From Synanceia verrucosa (Eukaryota; Chordata; Actinopteri; Perciformes; Synanceiidae), in the NCBI GenBank assembly GCA_029721515.1, contig CM056563.1, forward strand, positions 20,155,954-20,219,953: a DNA stretch of 64,000 bases, read 5' to 3'. Every line of letters starts with the position of its first letter. Position 1 is the first letter of the stretch. The notes below the pieces were generated by a model. The model did no database searches. It saw only the letters and a list, made by a program, of their open reading frames with translations, and was not told the origin of the DNA. Position numbers and translations under genes: made by a program. Below are positions 10,928 through 22,739 of the stretch, piece after piece.

Positions 10928-13251
10928 CTGCTTTAACCATAGCAAATCACACGGGCTAGTGGTGGGCTGATGGTGCAGACGTGGAGTTGATGGGAAGTGG
11001 ACCAATCCTCAGTACAACAGTGCTGCCTTTTAATTAACCCCTTCATTTACCTGTAGGACCACTTCAAACAGACGTGCTTTTGCTGCCCCGCTGCTTGGGA
11101 ACCCCTCCGGCCTCCGCACATTAAAGCTGGACGCCTCAAGGTCAAGGACTGCCTGCTTGGACTTTCCATATGCTATCATCATGCCGGTTGACTACTAAGA
11201 CACAACAGTGTGTTTCAATGCCATCCCACTTATTTTCAGTCTGTCACCGCCCTGCTTTCAAGGTGCCCCACCCCCCAGACTGTAACCCTAACCCTACATA
11301 ATTAGCCCTGATCAAGCTTGAGACCCTATTTAGCGAAGATTAACCCTGCTTCCCATGCATTCCCACCCCCCCGACCTCAGATCCTGTAGAGAAAAAAGGA
11401 GTGGAAGAGAAATAATGGCACCCACTCCCAGAAGGACAGGCCTATAATCAGGCCTCCCACAGCCCCACAACCTGTCTCCTGCCTGGGGGGATGGTGGGGG
11501 GGGGTCATGGATGGATAGGTGAAGGCAGACCCCCCCCACCACCACCACCAGCAAGTCAACACTGAGCAGGAACAGAGCTCTGCCTCACTGAAAACACGCA
11601 GAACAATCATGGACGCTGTCGAGTAAGCGGCCGTTATCTGGTACCGAAAAGAAACCATTGCAGTCACAGAGCTCCCCTGCAACCCACCAAGCGGCTTTTA
11701 AGACAACATAATGGCTGAGCCGAAATCAGCACAAGACAAAGGCCGGAGTGGTTAGGGCTCCGTTCAACAGCAGAGCTGCACTTTTATGAGCAGACTAAAA
11801 GGACTAAGAGGGAGAGGACACTGACATGAGAGCAACGAAGACAACATTTCAGTCAAATGCCTCAATGACGGAGCGATAGGTGTCTTTTGGGAGTCGAAGA
11901 GAATATCTGGAGAAATGTTAATGTGGCAACCATTTGCATGAGTCACTGGCCCATGCACCGAAGCCATTTTAAGAGCACTGACATCTCATAGTGCCCTACA
12001 AGCTCACATCAGAGGCCTGGCGTACCTGAGTGTGTTCATGAGAATATAACCATTACATCCAAATCAGTAATCAAGATATCAGTGTATTCCCTTTAGAATA
12101 AATCTTATCCTTTTCTTCTATTTCTGCGTCTCTGTACTGTATGAAAGGCTCAAAGCTCAGTATTTAATTTCATTTTGTCAGGAGAAAAAGAAAAGAATTG
12201 AGCCACGGCTGTAAATCAGCATTTAGGTTAAGCGCAGCAGAGCAGGTCCATCCCTCAGCTCAGCCCACACAAAAGAAAGGCACACCTTCAGATGGAGTTC
12301 ATTACATAAATGAACTAAAGAAGTTCACAGTTTGGATTCAGTGAGTGTTTTTATTTCACTTTGGCAGCTCTGCCAACATCAAAACCAATCAAATATTCCA
12401 AATATTCAACATTTTCCCCACCACTGCTCACTGCACTGTGATCAATTTTATCAATAAAAACAAATTAATAACTAATTATCTCACTGGAAAATATGAAAAT
12501 AAATGTTATTTTAGAGACTCAAAACATAAATAACAAAAACAAAAATAAAAATCATTTAGAGCCACTCATCTTATGACCATTAACCTCCCATAACCCCATT
12601 TTCGCACTGTCAAATCAATTCTGTTTTGCAAATAATGATAATTCGAGCAAAATCTATTTTTAACGAAAATATGTTTGCTGATTATTTGCTGATGGAGGTA
12701 ATCGATTATTTCCACTCCGATAACTGGTGATGGTGACACGCAGGTCAGATGACTGCAGGCCTGCATTGATTTATTAATTTATATTTAATAACACCCCAGA
12801 GGCTGTCTGACTTTCTCAATATTTAGAAAAGACACATTAACCATTATCATTACTAACGTACAAAACGTCCCAATATAACATTAAACTTAAAATGAGAAGA
12901 AATTGAGAGACCGAAGGTGTCCGGAACTCCGCACCAGTCAGGACGCGCATATTTGGCTTTCACGATCTATTTTGAGCTCCATTCAACTTGATCGATACAG
13001 TTTTAATTCTGCAGTGAGCATCCCAGTGCCTGAAAACTACATGACCGAGGGGATTTAAGTATTCCACACAACCATAAAGCGACTCTTCGAACGCTCACGG
13101 TGCGCGTAATTACCGGTATTTATGATATTTCTCCAAGTCCGCCTCTTCCTCAGACACTTTATTTGTTTTGGCCAAAACCCTTCATGAAGTAGTCTTAAGG
13201 ATCATCACTACAGTCAGCCACGTCATCCGTGTTTAAGTATTTAACACTTAC

Positions 13252-13261
13252 CGATCAGCAT
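13252..13261 (-). CDS. znf385 family: Putative alternative first coding exon of the ZNF385-family gene (Met-Leu-Ile-Gly...)
   Basis: On the minus strand the sequence reads CGCAAG-ATG-CTG-ATC-G followed directly by gtaagt, a near-ideal donor. The ATG has A at -3. An in-frame TGA lies upstream at 13304-13306, so this ATG is the natural start of its frame. The exon leaves in phase 1 after the first base of a Gly codon, exactly as the zinc-finger exon at 48061-48390 does, so both could splice to the same downstream exon. From memory, human ZNF385A begins MILG and ZNF385C begins MLLG, so MLIG in the same role fits a conserved short-isoform first exon. The resulting protein would lack the first zinc finger. 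Only ten coding bases are here; the 5' UTR runs to higher coordinates. The assignment is inference from splice phase, start context, CpG content and family precedent, without transcript evidence. Confidence 0.6.
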
Positions 13262-13347
13262 CTTGCGTCCGGGATCGTATCCAAGTCTCTCCAGCTCGGC
13301 GTGTCACCGTGCGTAAAAACGGTCAAATTTTACGCACTTTTATCCCC

Positions 13348-13402
13348 AGAGAGAGAAGACAGAGAGAGAGAGTGAGAGAGAGAGAGAGAGAGAGAGACAG
13401 AG
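13348..13402. repeat. GA microsatellite at the putative promoter
   Basis: Imperfect GA tract. Read on the minus strand it is a CT tract just upstream of the TATA-like element and MLIG exon. CT/GA tracts are frequent at vertebrate promoters; a role here is unproven. Confidence 0.9.
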
Positions 13403-13688
13403 GACGTGCAGGTGCGAACCGTATCGGAGTCCTCCTGCACTTGTAAAGAGCCTCGGCATCCGTCGGAGCCTATCGAGATTCACTTGTTCCCCTCGCTTGT
13501 CTCTGAACCGACAACTACTTCTTTGCGCCACTGTATCCTTGTCCCCCCTCCGTCTTTGGTGACCCAATCCCCGAGAAATCTCAGATCCTATTGATGCGCG
13601 TTATCCTCAGTTTAAATCCTCGTGCTGCTGCTCCGCGTGGCCTGAAGGAGGCGAGGAATGGGGCTGTTGGAGAGGGCTGGGTGTAATT

Positions 13689-13795
13689 GCCTGTTCCTTC
13701 TCTCTCTCTCTCCTTTCCCTCTCTCTGAGTCTTCTCTCCCTGTCATCCCTGCCTCTCTCTAGTCCTATCTCCTCCTCCTCCTCCTCCTCTCAGTG
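13689..13795. repeat. Pyrimidine-rich tract with CT and CTC repeats
   Basis: tctctctctctc and ctcctcctcctcctcctc blocks at the edge of the CpG-enriched stretch. Confidence 0.85.
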
Positions 13796-15429
13796 GGCAC
13801 CTTTTTAACTTGACAGGAATGCACAGATGGGGAAATTAGCTGCTATTTTTTTCCACACTCCTCATACCTGTACAACTTGGCACACCATTAGCCCTCTTGT
13901 CAAACTTATTGTCTCGCAGGTCAGCACCGTAACTGATCCTTGAGTCATATGTACGGTTAAAGGAGTGAGTGGAAGAGGTTGGAAAAAAAAGAGAAAAACA
14001 GCAGGTGCAGTGGGAAGCACTGAGCAGCTTCAGGTGGCAGGAGCATGATAGGAGCACTGTAAACATTAAGGGAAAGAAAAGAATATTTCCTGAGACAGGT
14101 TTCCCTTCGTGCTCTCGTAAGGATGATTTGTGTGCACTTGTCAAGGCGGCCGCCTCATGTGCACAGTGGTGTGTGAGAGACTGCAAGTGATGGTTTCTCG
14201 CTGCCATCTCTCTTGCCAGTCTGCTCCTCCTTTGTGTCTCTTCTTGTCGATGCATAATTTGGTGAAGCTGACACATATTCTGGGATTCAGAATTGGCTCG
14301 AGAGCACAGAGAAACTGCTCGTATTAAATTTCTGTTTGTTTGAATGGTGTGTGTGTGTGTGTGTGTGTGAGCATAGACAGTGGGTTGAAGAGCCTTGGTG
14401 CACTGCTAAGCTGTCCTGGAGCTCCTCCAAAGCACATCTCCCAGTGTGCTATCAGGAACTTAATTACAGCATTAAATTGCTCCCTCTCCGTCTCTCCCGC
14501 TCTTAGTTCTTTTCCCCTTTCTCCCCCTTTCCTCCTCTAACTGTGAATCCATCGAATCGTACAGTTGCCTCTCTCTCTGTCTTTATCTCTTGTTGCGCCC
14601 CCCCCCTCGCTGGTTTGGCAGAAATGCCGGCTGCTCTGTTCATGTCATCACTGTGAGAAAAAGGCCTTCAAAATGTGTCTCGATTGTTCCTGACATCCAC
14701 TGTGCGGCCAGAAATAATAAACCGTCATCTGCTCTGCTGTCTCTGTTGTGCATTTTCATTTGCTAATGTCATACTTGCATATCAATAGCTGACTCATGAT
14801 GCTGTATATCAGTGTGTATTGTTGCAGGGATCCTCTGCAGGTGTTGGCAGCAGTGAGGAGAGCTACAGATCAGACTGCTGATGGAGAGTTCCCTCTGAAC
14901 ATGAATTATTGCCTCTGACAGAGTGTTACGTGGGGTGTGAGCTACCTTTCCCCTCCGATCCAGGTTTCTATTTCTCGCCATTCACAGAGACAGCGGTGGA
15001 CTCTGAAACTGTCCCCCGGGGCAGAGTGGAGGACACGGGGGCAGCTGGGCTGCCCTGCTGCCTCATGCCGACCATCAGAAGCTGGCTGCCACGTCAGAGC
15101 CGGAGCTAATGAGAAATATGGGAATGGCTCCAAGCTTTCCGCTAGCCTCAGCTATGATGATTTGATCTATATGTTAACACACAGCGCCACTGGAGTGAAA
15201 ACACCTGGTTACATCCCTCAGTGGTCCATATTACCACTGCAACATTGCACATTTTACAATCAGCTTTCCTGGAAATAACATTTTGTGCTAATTTGCCTCA
15301 GTAAATACGCTTTGAGTACAACACAATGTCGCTGGATTAACATAGTCTTCCTGTCACCTTTGCAAAGTGATTTTGTTTTCTAAACTTAGTGGAAGTCTCT
15401 GGTGTCGACCGTCAGTGACTCCTCTGGTT
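13796..15429. other. Anonymous sequence upstream of the putative alternative promoter
   Basis: Pyrimidine-rich blocks and one TG tract; no exon or transposon recognised. Confidence 0.5.
14347..14369. repeat. TG microsatellite
   Basis: About 11 TG units. Confidence 0.9.
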
Positions 15430-15595
15430 GCAAAAAGAAATCAGATCATACAGAAGTCCATTAGAAAATGAGTCTACTTCTCACTTTATTTATTACGTCA
15501 GTAAATATTGTAGACATGAATTCTTCTTACTTGCTAGTTTCAAGTCTTCTTCAGTAAAGCATGACATTCATTTAGCTGTATACCCTGTAGGTTGG
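15430..15595 (+). repeat. Dispersed repeat fragment of fish type
   Basis: The stretch aaaatgagtctacttctcac ... ttatttattacgtcagtaaa ... tagtttcaagtcttcttcag ... catgacattcatttag resembles a common interspersed fish repeat. Identified from recall only; no second copy is in the window. Confidence 0.4.
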
Positions 15596-15689
15596 GGCGA
15601 CCTGGTGATGGAAAGGGGTCATCAGGACCCTGAACCACCAGACCCAAAACATCAACACCAGGACAGAAGGAAAGGTTAAGGAGCAGAAA

Positions 15690-16268
15690 CACATCAGGAA
15701 TGCTTTTAAGACATGTGGCGATCCAAACTGAGCCTTTGTCAAGACCAATAAAAGCAACAGAAACAACAATGAACAGGTGAGAGGAAACAAACATTGCTGG
15801 AGTATCAGAAAAATTCAAGAGAATTTTCAGTAAACACAACATGCACTTCAAACCCAGTAACACACTGAGATGTAAAGTAATGCAGTGTATGCTGTCCAGT
15901 GCAGTGAGGAATGCAGTGACTTGTACACTGGGGAGACCAAACAAGAGCTCCACAAGCATATGGCTCAACACAGGAGAGCCAACTCCTTAGAGCATGACTC
16001 AGCAGTTCACCTGCGCCTGAAAGACACAGGCCACTCCTTTGAGGACAGTAATGTCCAGGTTTTAGCCAGAGAAGACGGATGGTTTGGGAGAGGAGTTAAA
16101 GAAGTAATTTTTATCAAACTGGAGAAACGATCTTTGAACAGAGGAGGAGGACTACGACACCATCTATCAGCCACTTACAACCCAGTATTGACTTCCATCC
16201 CCAGAAACTGCAGCATCCACTCACACCTGAGTGCAGATCACCTTAAAGGATCTCATAAAGGTGGGTGA
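15690..16268 (+). pseudogene. Penelope-like retroelement remnant: C-terminal GIY-YIG-type endonuclease region
   Basis: A frame open from 15885 to 16268 resembles the C-terminal part of fish Penelope-like element polyproteins. It has a YAVQC...DLYTGETKQ block (a YIG-like motif with Thr in place of Ile), HKHMAQHRRA, DSAVHLRLKDTGHSFED, REDGWFGRGVKE and LNRGGGLRHHLS. This domain nicks the target during retrotransposition. Upstream, in other frames, are recognisable fragments: AFKTCGDPN and AFVKT (about 15697-15760), and then AGVSEK, IFSKHN and FKPSNTLR (about 15796-15870). The remnant is thus broken by frameshifts and a small deletion around 15872, and the reverse transcriptase core is absent. 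Not functional. Confidence 0.78.
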
Positions 16269-16490
16269 GCAGCCACTCCCACATGAATGGTAACAACCCA
16301 TAAATAGACCTATTGTTTTGGTGGTTTTGGTTGTTTGTTTTGTTTTCTGCTCCAAGAAGAGTATACACATCCAGACACTCTACCAGTCAGTTAGAACTGA
16401 AAAAGCTTCTTGGATGATGAGAGGTGAAACGTCTTCAACCAACCAAGTCCATTTTTTTTTTTTGCCTTTTTGATTTACCTTGACCTGGAT
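16269..16490 (+). mobile_element. 3' untranslated tail of the Penelope-like element
   Basis: Sequence after the endonuclease stop includes acctattgttttggtggttt, ctgctccaagaagagtatac and the gaactgaaaaagcttcttgg / gaggtgaaacgtcttcaacc motif. The same series occurs inverted at 39581-39768, showing that it is part of a dispersed element. Confidence 0.7.
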
Positions 16491-19400
16491 GACTGAGAAA
16501 CTACACAGACATAAAAAAAACATCACATAGTTGACATTGTTGACACTGTTCAGCCAGATGAGAGACTGTGACAACTTGACACACCTTTAAACTGTGCCAT
16601 GATAAAATATATGATTTTATTATAATGCTTGCTAATTTCAAGTTGCCATGGTGCAAGTCCTGCAATGCATGTTGAGTCGGCAGAAGTAATCCCCTACATG
16701 ATTGCCAGTTAACACTGGTAGACTTTGTTAATATCGATGGTATTTGCTGAGTTGCCGAGAGCCGAGTATCTATGGTGACGAGCGACGGACCCTGGAGAGA
16801 AGAGAAGGTCAAGAAGACACTCAAGCGTCGCCTTTCCACAACTCTCTGCTTCTCAGCTCAGCTAAAGCCACTCTTCTGTCTGTAAATACTAACAGCACTC
16901 AGCGCTGGAACGCAACACTAGAACTGAAGTCTTGACACATGTACAGAAATGCTGCCATTTGTTTACTCTGTATGTGTGGTCTCGAGGTAAGGTGGAAACT
17001 ACAGAAGGGCGAGCGGCTTGTAATTATCATGCAGCGCGTGTTTGCTGTTGCGTGCCGCCGCTGTCATCACGGTGGACCGGCTGGTTCGGGGTGGTTTGGG
17101 GTGGATGGCGGGGAGTGACGGTGTTGGGTGCTGTGGGAGACAGCGTGACAGCGACCCCACGAGACCTGAGGGGAGGAAGGAGGAAGAAGCGTGAAATATG
17201 GAGATAGCTGCTGTCACCTGAGAAGATGACAACGCCGTGCGAATCTAACACCATGTGACATCTTTACAGCGATGGCATCTGGGCATCTCAGGCTCCCGCC
17301 CACATCCCCTCCCTATTTTACCTCCATTCTCCCTACATATCCCAGGAGGCATCAGTCATTAAGAGATGGCAACTAATCCCCAGAAGTCCTCTCTCTGGAG
17401 CCGATGTGAAGTTCATCTAGCTGTCTCTCAGCAACGACTTGATCAATACCTGTCATGGAATGACAAGCGTGTAATGTCCACCTTTTTGTTTTCCAATAAG
17501 CAGCAGGAAGCCAGGAGCGTTTTGAGAGTGACGCAGCTGGTTTACTAAACGAGACACATGCTGTCACCACTCCTCTGGGTTAACACGTATTGATGCATAT
17601 TCTCTTTTTATTCAGTGCATAAGTTGTCTAATGTAAACATGCCAGTTCACAGCATGCCTGGTGTTCACATAAACATCCGACGTGCACGGAGCCAGGTTTT
17701 TTGAGCTTCTGCTTATAAAGGGAACTTGTGACAAATGCAAAATGTGCGTGGAAAATGGTGTTTTCTGATCCCAACCACATGCCAGGATGTAATGAGTGAC
17801 AGGCTAATTTATGGAGCATCAAAGAGGAAAGCTGGTCCTGCCTCTTTCTCTGCTGTTCCAAGCCACCGGCCTCCTCAATTAGAGCTGGCGCTGCCAACCT
17901 GCCGCTCGCTGAGGCCCTGCTAGGTAATGACTGGCAGCAGCACATGAGGTAAACAGCCATCTCTCTTTCTCTCTCTCTCTCTTTAAAATAACAATTTTCC
18001 TTCCTTGCTCTCTCAGCCCCCCCCTCTAAACTAACAGCTTTCAGCCTCCACCCTCTCCACCATCAGCTCTCTCTCTGTAAAATAAGGCTTCTGTCTAAAG
18101 TAAACTCTGGACTTTTTTCTTTTCTGATGCTAAGCTCTCACTCTTTAAATTGACATCTCCGTTTCTCTCAGCCCCTTTGGCAATTTGCTTACTTCATTGG
18201 CATATTTTTTTCCACTTCACTATCTTTCACTAGACCAAAATCTCCCCACATATCTCTCACCCTCTTTCTCTGACAAACAAACAAATGAATAGAGGAGCGC
18301 TGGGAGGGAACGCTCTCGGAGCGTGACGGCTCGGCCGGCCGACAGAGAGACTAACTAAGTGACAGAAAGACTGACGGGAGGGTGGAGGAGGACTGAGAGC
18401 AGCTAAAGTAATTTGAAAATGGGTGGACAGTAAAAGGCAGAGAAGCTGATAGGTGACAGAGGAGGAACAGATGTGTTTTCAGTGATTAGCTTCTTGGCAA
18501 CTTTATTCCAGTGTCCCAGAAAGATTTCTGACTCCAGAGCAACGAAAGAGAAATGAGAAACTAAAAGTGACAGTTTGCTTCACCTCTGTATTTTGCTGAA
18601 ATTGGCTTCATCATTTTGTCTCACCTTGACTGCCGTTTGTGAAACCATAATAATCACCACTTTAACCGTTTTTTTCCCTATAAATATACACGTAAATATA
18701 TTTTCTCTGCTCCTGACAGCACTGATACACCAATAAACCAATGCAGAGGAACATAATAAAAATCTCCACATGATAAAATAAAATAAAACACATAATTCAC
18801 CAAATATTTCCTGTTTTGTATATGGGCTTTGCATTTATCTTCTATAAATCTATATGTATTCATCTACTGTATATCTCTAGGAAATCTTTGACAGAAAGAA
18901 ACATACTCTACATAACCTATATAAGGACATAATGTAGGTTTTACATCAATTAGACCCCAAAGAAAGTCTCTCCAAACAATATGTTTAATATGTTTAAAAA
19001 AATCACTCATCAATTTTCCATAAATAATAAACAGCCCATTTGTAAGAACAACATTAGGGTTGCCAGGTTGTGAAAAAAATCCATTTGGCTGGTGTCCTCG
19101 TCCATTATTTAATTCGCCATGACTGTAAAAGAGTTTTAGAAAGTACATTAACAGGTTATTACTGCAACATTTTAACATTTTTTTTAAATAGTTCACTCTA
19201 ATAATCCATCACATCTGGAGTTATTAATGTAGCAGCGATAGCTTGTTAAATAAATGGATTTTAGTCACATGACTGATGACCTGTGGGATAAAAAGATAAA
19301 GCAGGTTTGGCTGGAGGAGGAAATGTTAAAAGGGGACACATTAGGCTAATTTTTGGGTTCATGTGCATACTTCAAAGTCATCCTGATCGTCTGAATAAAA

Positions 19401-20065
19401 CAAATCTGAACAGCAGGTTGAATGACACGTTTTTTTTTTATCTTGTCAGCCAACAAAAAACTGACTGGGGTTTCTCATTTCATACTTTGTGGATTGGCAG
19501 ATACTCCAGATACCTGAATGTCCACTTCAATAATCTGACAACCCAGACATTATTCTTTCAAATGTCTTATGTTTGATCCACAAAGCAGTAGACTAATAAA
19601 TGATTTATGAGCCATTAATAAAATCATTACATCCACCTTATTAAACTGCCTTTGAAGCATGCTGCCCAGGAAAGACAACCATATTATTGTAAGTAAATAA
19701 AATGACACACAGCTAGGCCTGTCAGGTCTGCATATGAGAAACACTTTAAGGTTCTGATTCAGCGGGCTTCCCCTGCCAGCACAAAACGTGAGCATCGTGG
19801 GCGATAGCTTCATGCAGTCTCGCCAGCCAACAGTCAGTGTGCAGTAAACTGTTCCAAAAATAACCCTGGCTACAGCAGATATGTTGAGCTGATAATATTT
19901 GAAATTATCGAGCTAATGCACTTAATAGCACAAAGATCTGTCTGTAAATAAACGGCCCTCTTATTGCAGGCGATTTTAAAAAACGGAGGAGATAGTGTTG
20001 AATAACCTCGATCATAATCTCAGAGATGTGAGCTGCTGTCATCTCAGCATGATGCTACAGAAGAG

Positions 20066-20068
<3 letters not shown>

Positions 20069-20120
<52 letters not shown>
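20069..20120. repeat. TG microsatellite
   Basis: About 26 TG units; a second tract follows at 20222-20248. Confidence 0.95.
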
Positions 20121-20121
<1 letters not shown>

Positions 20122-20221
20122 TGCTTGAAAGCTTTGCCACCTGCTCATCTCATCACAACGGGAGAGAGAGGACGCCCCATTTAGCATCACTGGTACATAT
20201 GGTTTCACAGACAGAACGAAA

Positions 20222-20248
20222 GTGTGTGTGTGTGTGTGTGTGTGTGTG
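20222..20248. repeat. TG microsatellite
   Basis: About 13 TG units. Confidence 0.92.
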
Positions 20249-20654
20249 ATGGAGAGTTGTAAGGGAAGAGGGGGAGATGGCTTCCCTAACATAAATAAAT
20301 CATCAATGTGTTTCGCTGCCTTGGCTGGGTTCACAAGTGAAAGATGAAGGAGGGGAGCGGGACGAAGAGGAGGTGAGGAAGAGTGAAACAGATCAGCTGA
20401 GGAGGGGAGAGCGTTGGCTGAGGGGAGCAGGAACGACAGGTGGGAATCCTAATGTCTGCTTCATGGAAACACAAGGGCGTCCTCAGTCGCTCTGACGTAT
20501 CTGCTGCCAAGAATAACCGCTCGGTTCGGCTCAACGAAGCTGTGAGCAAACTCGTGCACACAGTTATGGATCGTTACGAGAAAGATTTCTGTTGAAGTTG
20601 ACCCTGTATGTGCTGAGTCATCATCTCTGAACTGCTGGCTCACTGCTGTCTTCG

Positions 20655-20740
20655 TTAGGCTGCGACTAACGATTACTTTGATAGTCGACTAATCGATCGA
20701 CTATCTTAATGATTACTCGACTAATAGATTTATGAAGGGT
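20655..20740 (+). mobile_element. hAT-like MITE terminus
   Basis: ggctgcgactaacgattact, agtcgactaatcgatcgact, gattactcgactaatag is a palindrome-rich, TCGA/TAAT-repeating terminus of the kind found on fish hAT-like MITEs. The other end was not located. Confidence 0.45.
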
Positions 20741-21090
20741 ACACCTGTTCAGTGGTTCTTATTTAGCCATCAGCTTTTAAATTCAGCTAGAGTTTGTTTT
20801 GACTAACATTAAAGACGATGAAGATGACTGCTATGACGACTGTGATGGCTATTATCATTCAGAAATATTTATGAACTGTGCTGCTCATTAGGCTGATACA
20901 AAAGTAAAAATAACTCTATTAAACTTTTGTGTGCTGATAAAAATAAAGTATCATTTTTATGTAAACAAAGGACAGTAAAAATAGCAGCAATAAAAACAAA
21001 TAACAAAACAACACCAAAGCTATGGATCGTCATTCTGTAGTGAACAGAAGCTGCATCCTTCAGGTGTCCAACATGCCTCCATTGTTGAAA

Positions 21091-21950
21091 AATAGTAACT
21101 AGTTACTGTTACTAGTTACTTCATTCACAAAGTAACTCCATTACTTTGTTGATTACTTACACCAAAACTAGAAAAGCACTCAGAGAGCACAGACCTCAGC
21201 GGTGGTGACTTTTTTCTTTAAAGTTATCCCCGCCGTCAAGGAGGTTATGTTTTCACCGGGGCTTGTTATGGTTAATGTTAAAAGTTATGGACGTTTTTTT
21301 TTGACGAAATTTTCAGGATTGACCGGAAGTGGCCTGCCTTAAAACTGATTAATTTTTGGTGGTGTCGTCGAATCGGATCCGATCACCACCAATAATAGTT
21401 TTAAGTTAGGCCACTTCAGACCAACCCTGAAAATGTCGTCAAAATCCGTCCACAACTTTTTGAGTTATTTAACTTAGTTATTAAATCAAACAAATAAACA
21501 AACCCCGGTGAAAACATTACCTCCTTGGCAGAGGTAATTAACGTGTTGCTGTTAAGTAATTTTAATTCTGACTTGGAACTTGGAAATTCCTACATTCCTG
21601 CACAACCCGAACGCACCATCAGTTGAATCACTCAAACTCCAGGCTCCTAATGCTGCTGCAGTGACATTAATGTTCTGTTTTACCGGCGATGTTTGTCTCT
21701 TTATGCTGAAAAGTGGGGGGACAGATCAGTGTCTCTATAAATCTGAAGGGGACATGTCCATAGAGACATCTGAGAGCATGAATGAAACAATCTGAATTCA
21801 TCAATCAGGAAATTATTCACAGAGTAATGGAAAATACATCATATTCTAGCTGTAACTGTGTAGAATTTATTTAAAAAGTAATAGTAATAGTAATAAAGTA
21901 ACAGCATTATAATGATGTTTCTATTAATAAAATGTTACTGCCCAACACTG
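21091..21950. mobile_element. hAT-like element with a nested foldback
   Basis: The left part has repeated gtaactagttactgttact motifs; the right part has agtaatagtaatagtaata and ends actgcccaacactg at 21950, whose complement CAGTGTTGGGCAGTAAC is a known fish hAT-type terminus. A foldback element occupies 21223-21540 between them. The left terminus is decayed. Confidence 0.5.
21223..21540. mobile_element. Foldback MITE, about 318 bp
   Basis: The two halves are reverse complements over most of their length. caaggaggttatgttttcac at left pairs with the stretch gtgaaaacattacctccttg at right. Inside, cctgaaaa/ttttcagg, ggccact and aaaactgattaat-type blocks also pair. The centre is near gaatcggatccgatc. 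This is a common fish foldback type. Confidence 0.75.
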
Positions 21951-21984
21951 TATGTCTCCACTTTAAATGCTGCATGTCACATTT

Positions 21985-22195
21985 ATACAAGTACATAGGT
22001 GAAATTTGTCCTCTGCATTTAACCCATCCTGTAAGGGGGCAGTGAGCTGCTACACAAAGTGCCTGAGGAGCAAGTTGGGGGTTGTCTCGGTCAAGGACAC
22101 AACAACATATGGACAGTAGGAGCTGGGGATCAAACCTACAACCCTGAGGTTCAGGGATGACCACTCCACTCACCACACTGAGCTACAGCCATGAT
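21985..22195 (-). mobile_element. tRNA-derived SINE, related but distinct subfamily
   Basis: On the minus strand: gctgtagctcagtgtggtga (A box TAGCTCAGTG) and ggttgtaggtttgatcccca (B box), followed by ctcctactgtcc, ccccaacttgctcctcaggc and gggttaaatgcagaggacaa. The architecture matches the other SINEs with a different middle. Confidence 0.72.
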
Positions 22196-22575
22196 TTTAC
22201 ACAGCTGCAGCTGCACATTATGAGTATTATTACCTTCAAGGCAGAGGATCTTTTCAGAGGCTGTTAGTCTTTTTCAACTATTTCTCCATTCATGGTAAGA
22301 ACCCACTTTTCCTTTGTCTTTCAAGGTTTTGCCCAAGTATCAATTGTCACTATGGTGATGGTAATTAAATAGATGCTTTTATAGCACGGCTGAAGTTACG
22401 TCAGTGTAAGGTTTAAGTACAGTACAGCACAATACAGTTATAGATCATTGCATAATTCTAACTGATGATACTTTTATTATTGTGTATATTGTATATAGGG
22501 GTTTTGAAATTAGTGCGTTAACGATGGTTACTCTACTTGGACAAACTGCCCGATATGCGTTGCCAGAGACGTGCT

Positions 22576-22739
22576 GGCAGGTCATGAAGCAAAACTTCAC
22601 TCAAAAAAACAAGGAAATTAACAACACAGTCGTAACTAACGAACAAAAAAGCAGATAAAATTAGATTAACCATCTTTTCTGTCCAAGCTTCTCCAGTAAT
22701 TCGGCAAACAAATAATCCACCAAAGAGCATCGTTAAAGT
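22576..22739 (-). repeat. Dispersed repeat D, copy 1
   Basis: Shares with 51473-51632 the ordered blocks caggtcatgaagcaaaact, acagtcgtaactaacga, ataaaattagattaaccatc, gtccaagcttctccagtaat and aataatccaccaaagagcat. No coding potential; class unknown. Orientation is set by the ggctgcaac end of copy 2. Confidence 0.75.

Larger units (their letters stand above)
9912..12899. other. Anonymous sequence
   Basis: Apart from two dinucleotide tracts, no recognised feature. A short aaccctaaccct at 11283-11294 is only two telomere-like units. 12330-12860 is AT-rich. Confidence 0.5.
12900..13680 (-). promoter_or_regulatory. CpG-enriched putative alternative promoter of the ZNF385-family gene
   Basis: CpG dinucleotides are clearly denser here than in the surrounding tens of kilobases (for example around 12935-12970, 13080-13110, 13260-13320 and 13420-13480). 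The stretch surrounds the putative MLIG first exon on the minus strand. A TATA-like ATAAAAG lies on the minus strand at 13337-13343, about 75 bases upstream of the ATG. If used, it would place initiation near 13310 and leave a 5' UTR of roughly 50 bases. A perfect 10-bp inverted repeat (GTGCGTAAAA at 13309-13318, TTTTACGCAC at 13328-13337) overlaps the same spot. A GA/CT tract follows upstream. Promoter activity is inferred. Confidence 0.5.
16491..20654. other. Anonymous intronic sequence
   Basis: No exon recognised. CT-rich tract at 17960-18000 and AT-rich stretch 18640-19230. Confidence 0.5.

Noticed and set aside
10817..11005. Open frame encoding a long Cys-Val repeat
   Set aside because: Translation of a CA/TG microsatellite; the same applies to frames over 20069-20120, 37399-37453, 37766-37808, 49512-49621, 51262-51450 and 52598-52636.
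11283..11294. Telomere-like aaccctaaccct
   Set aside because: Only two units; no interstitial telomere array.
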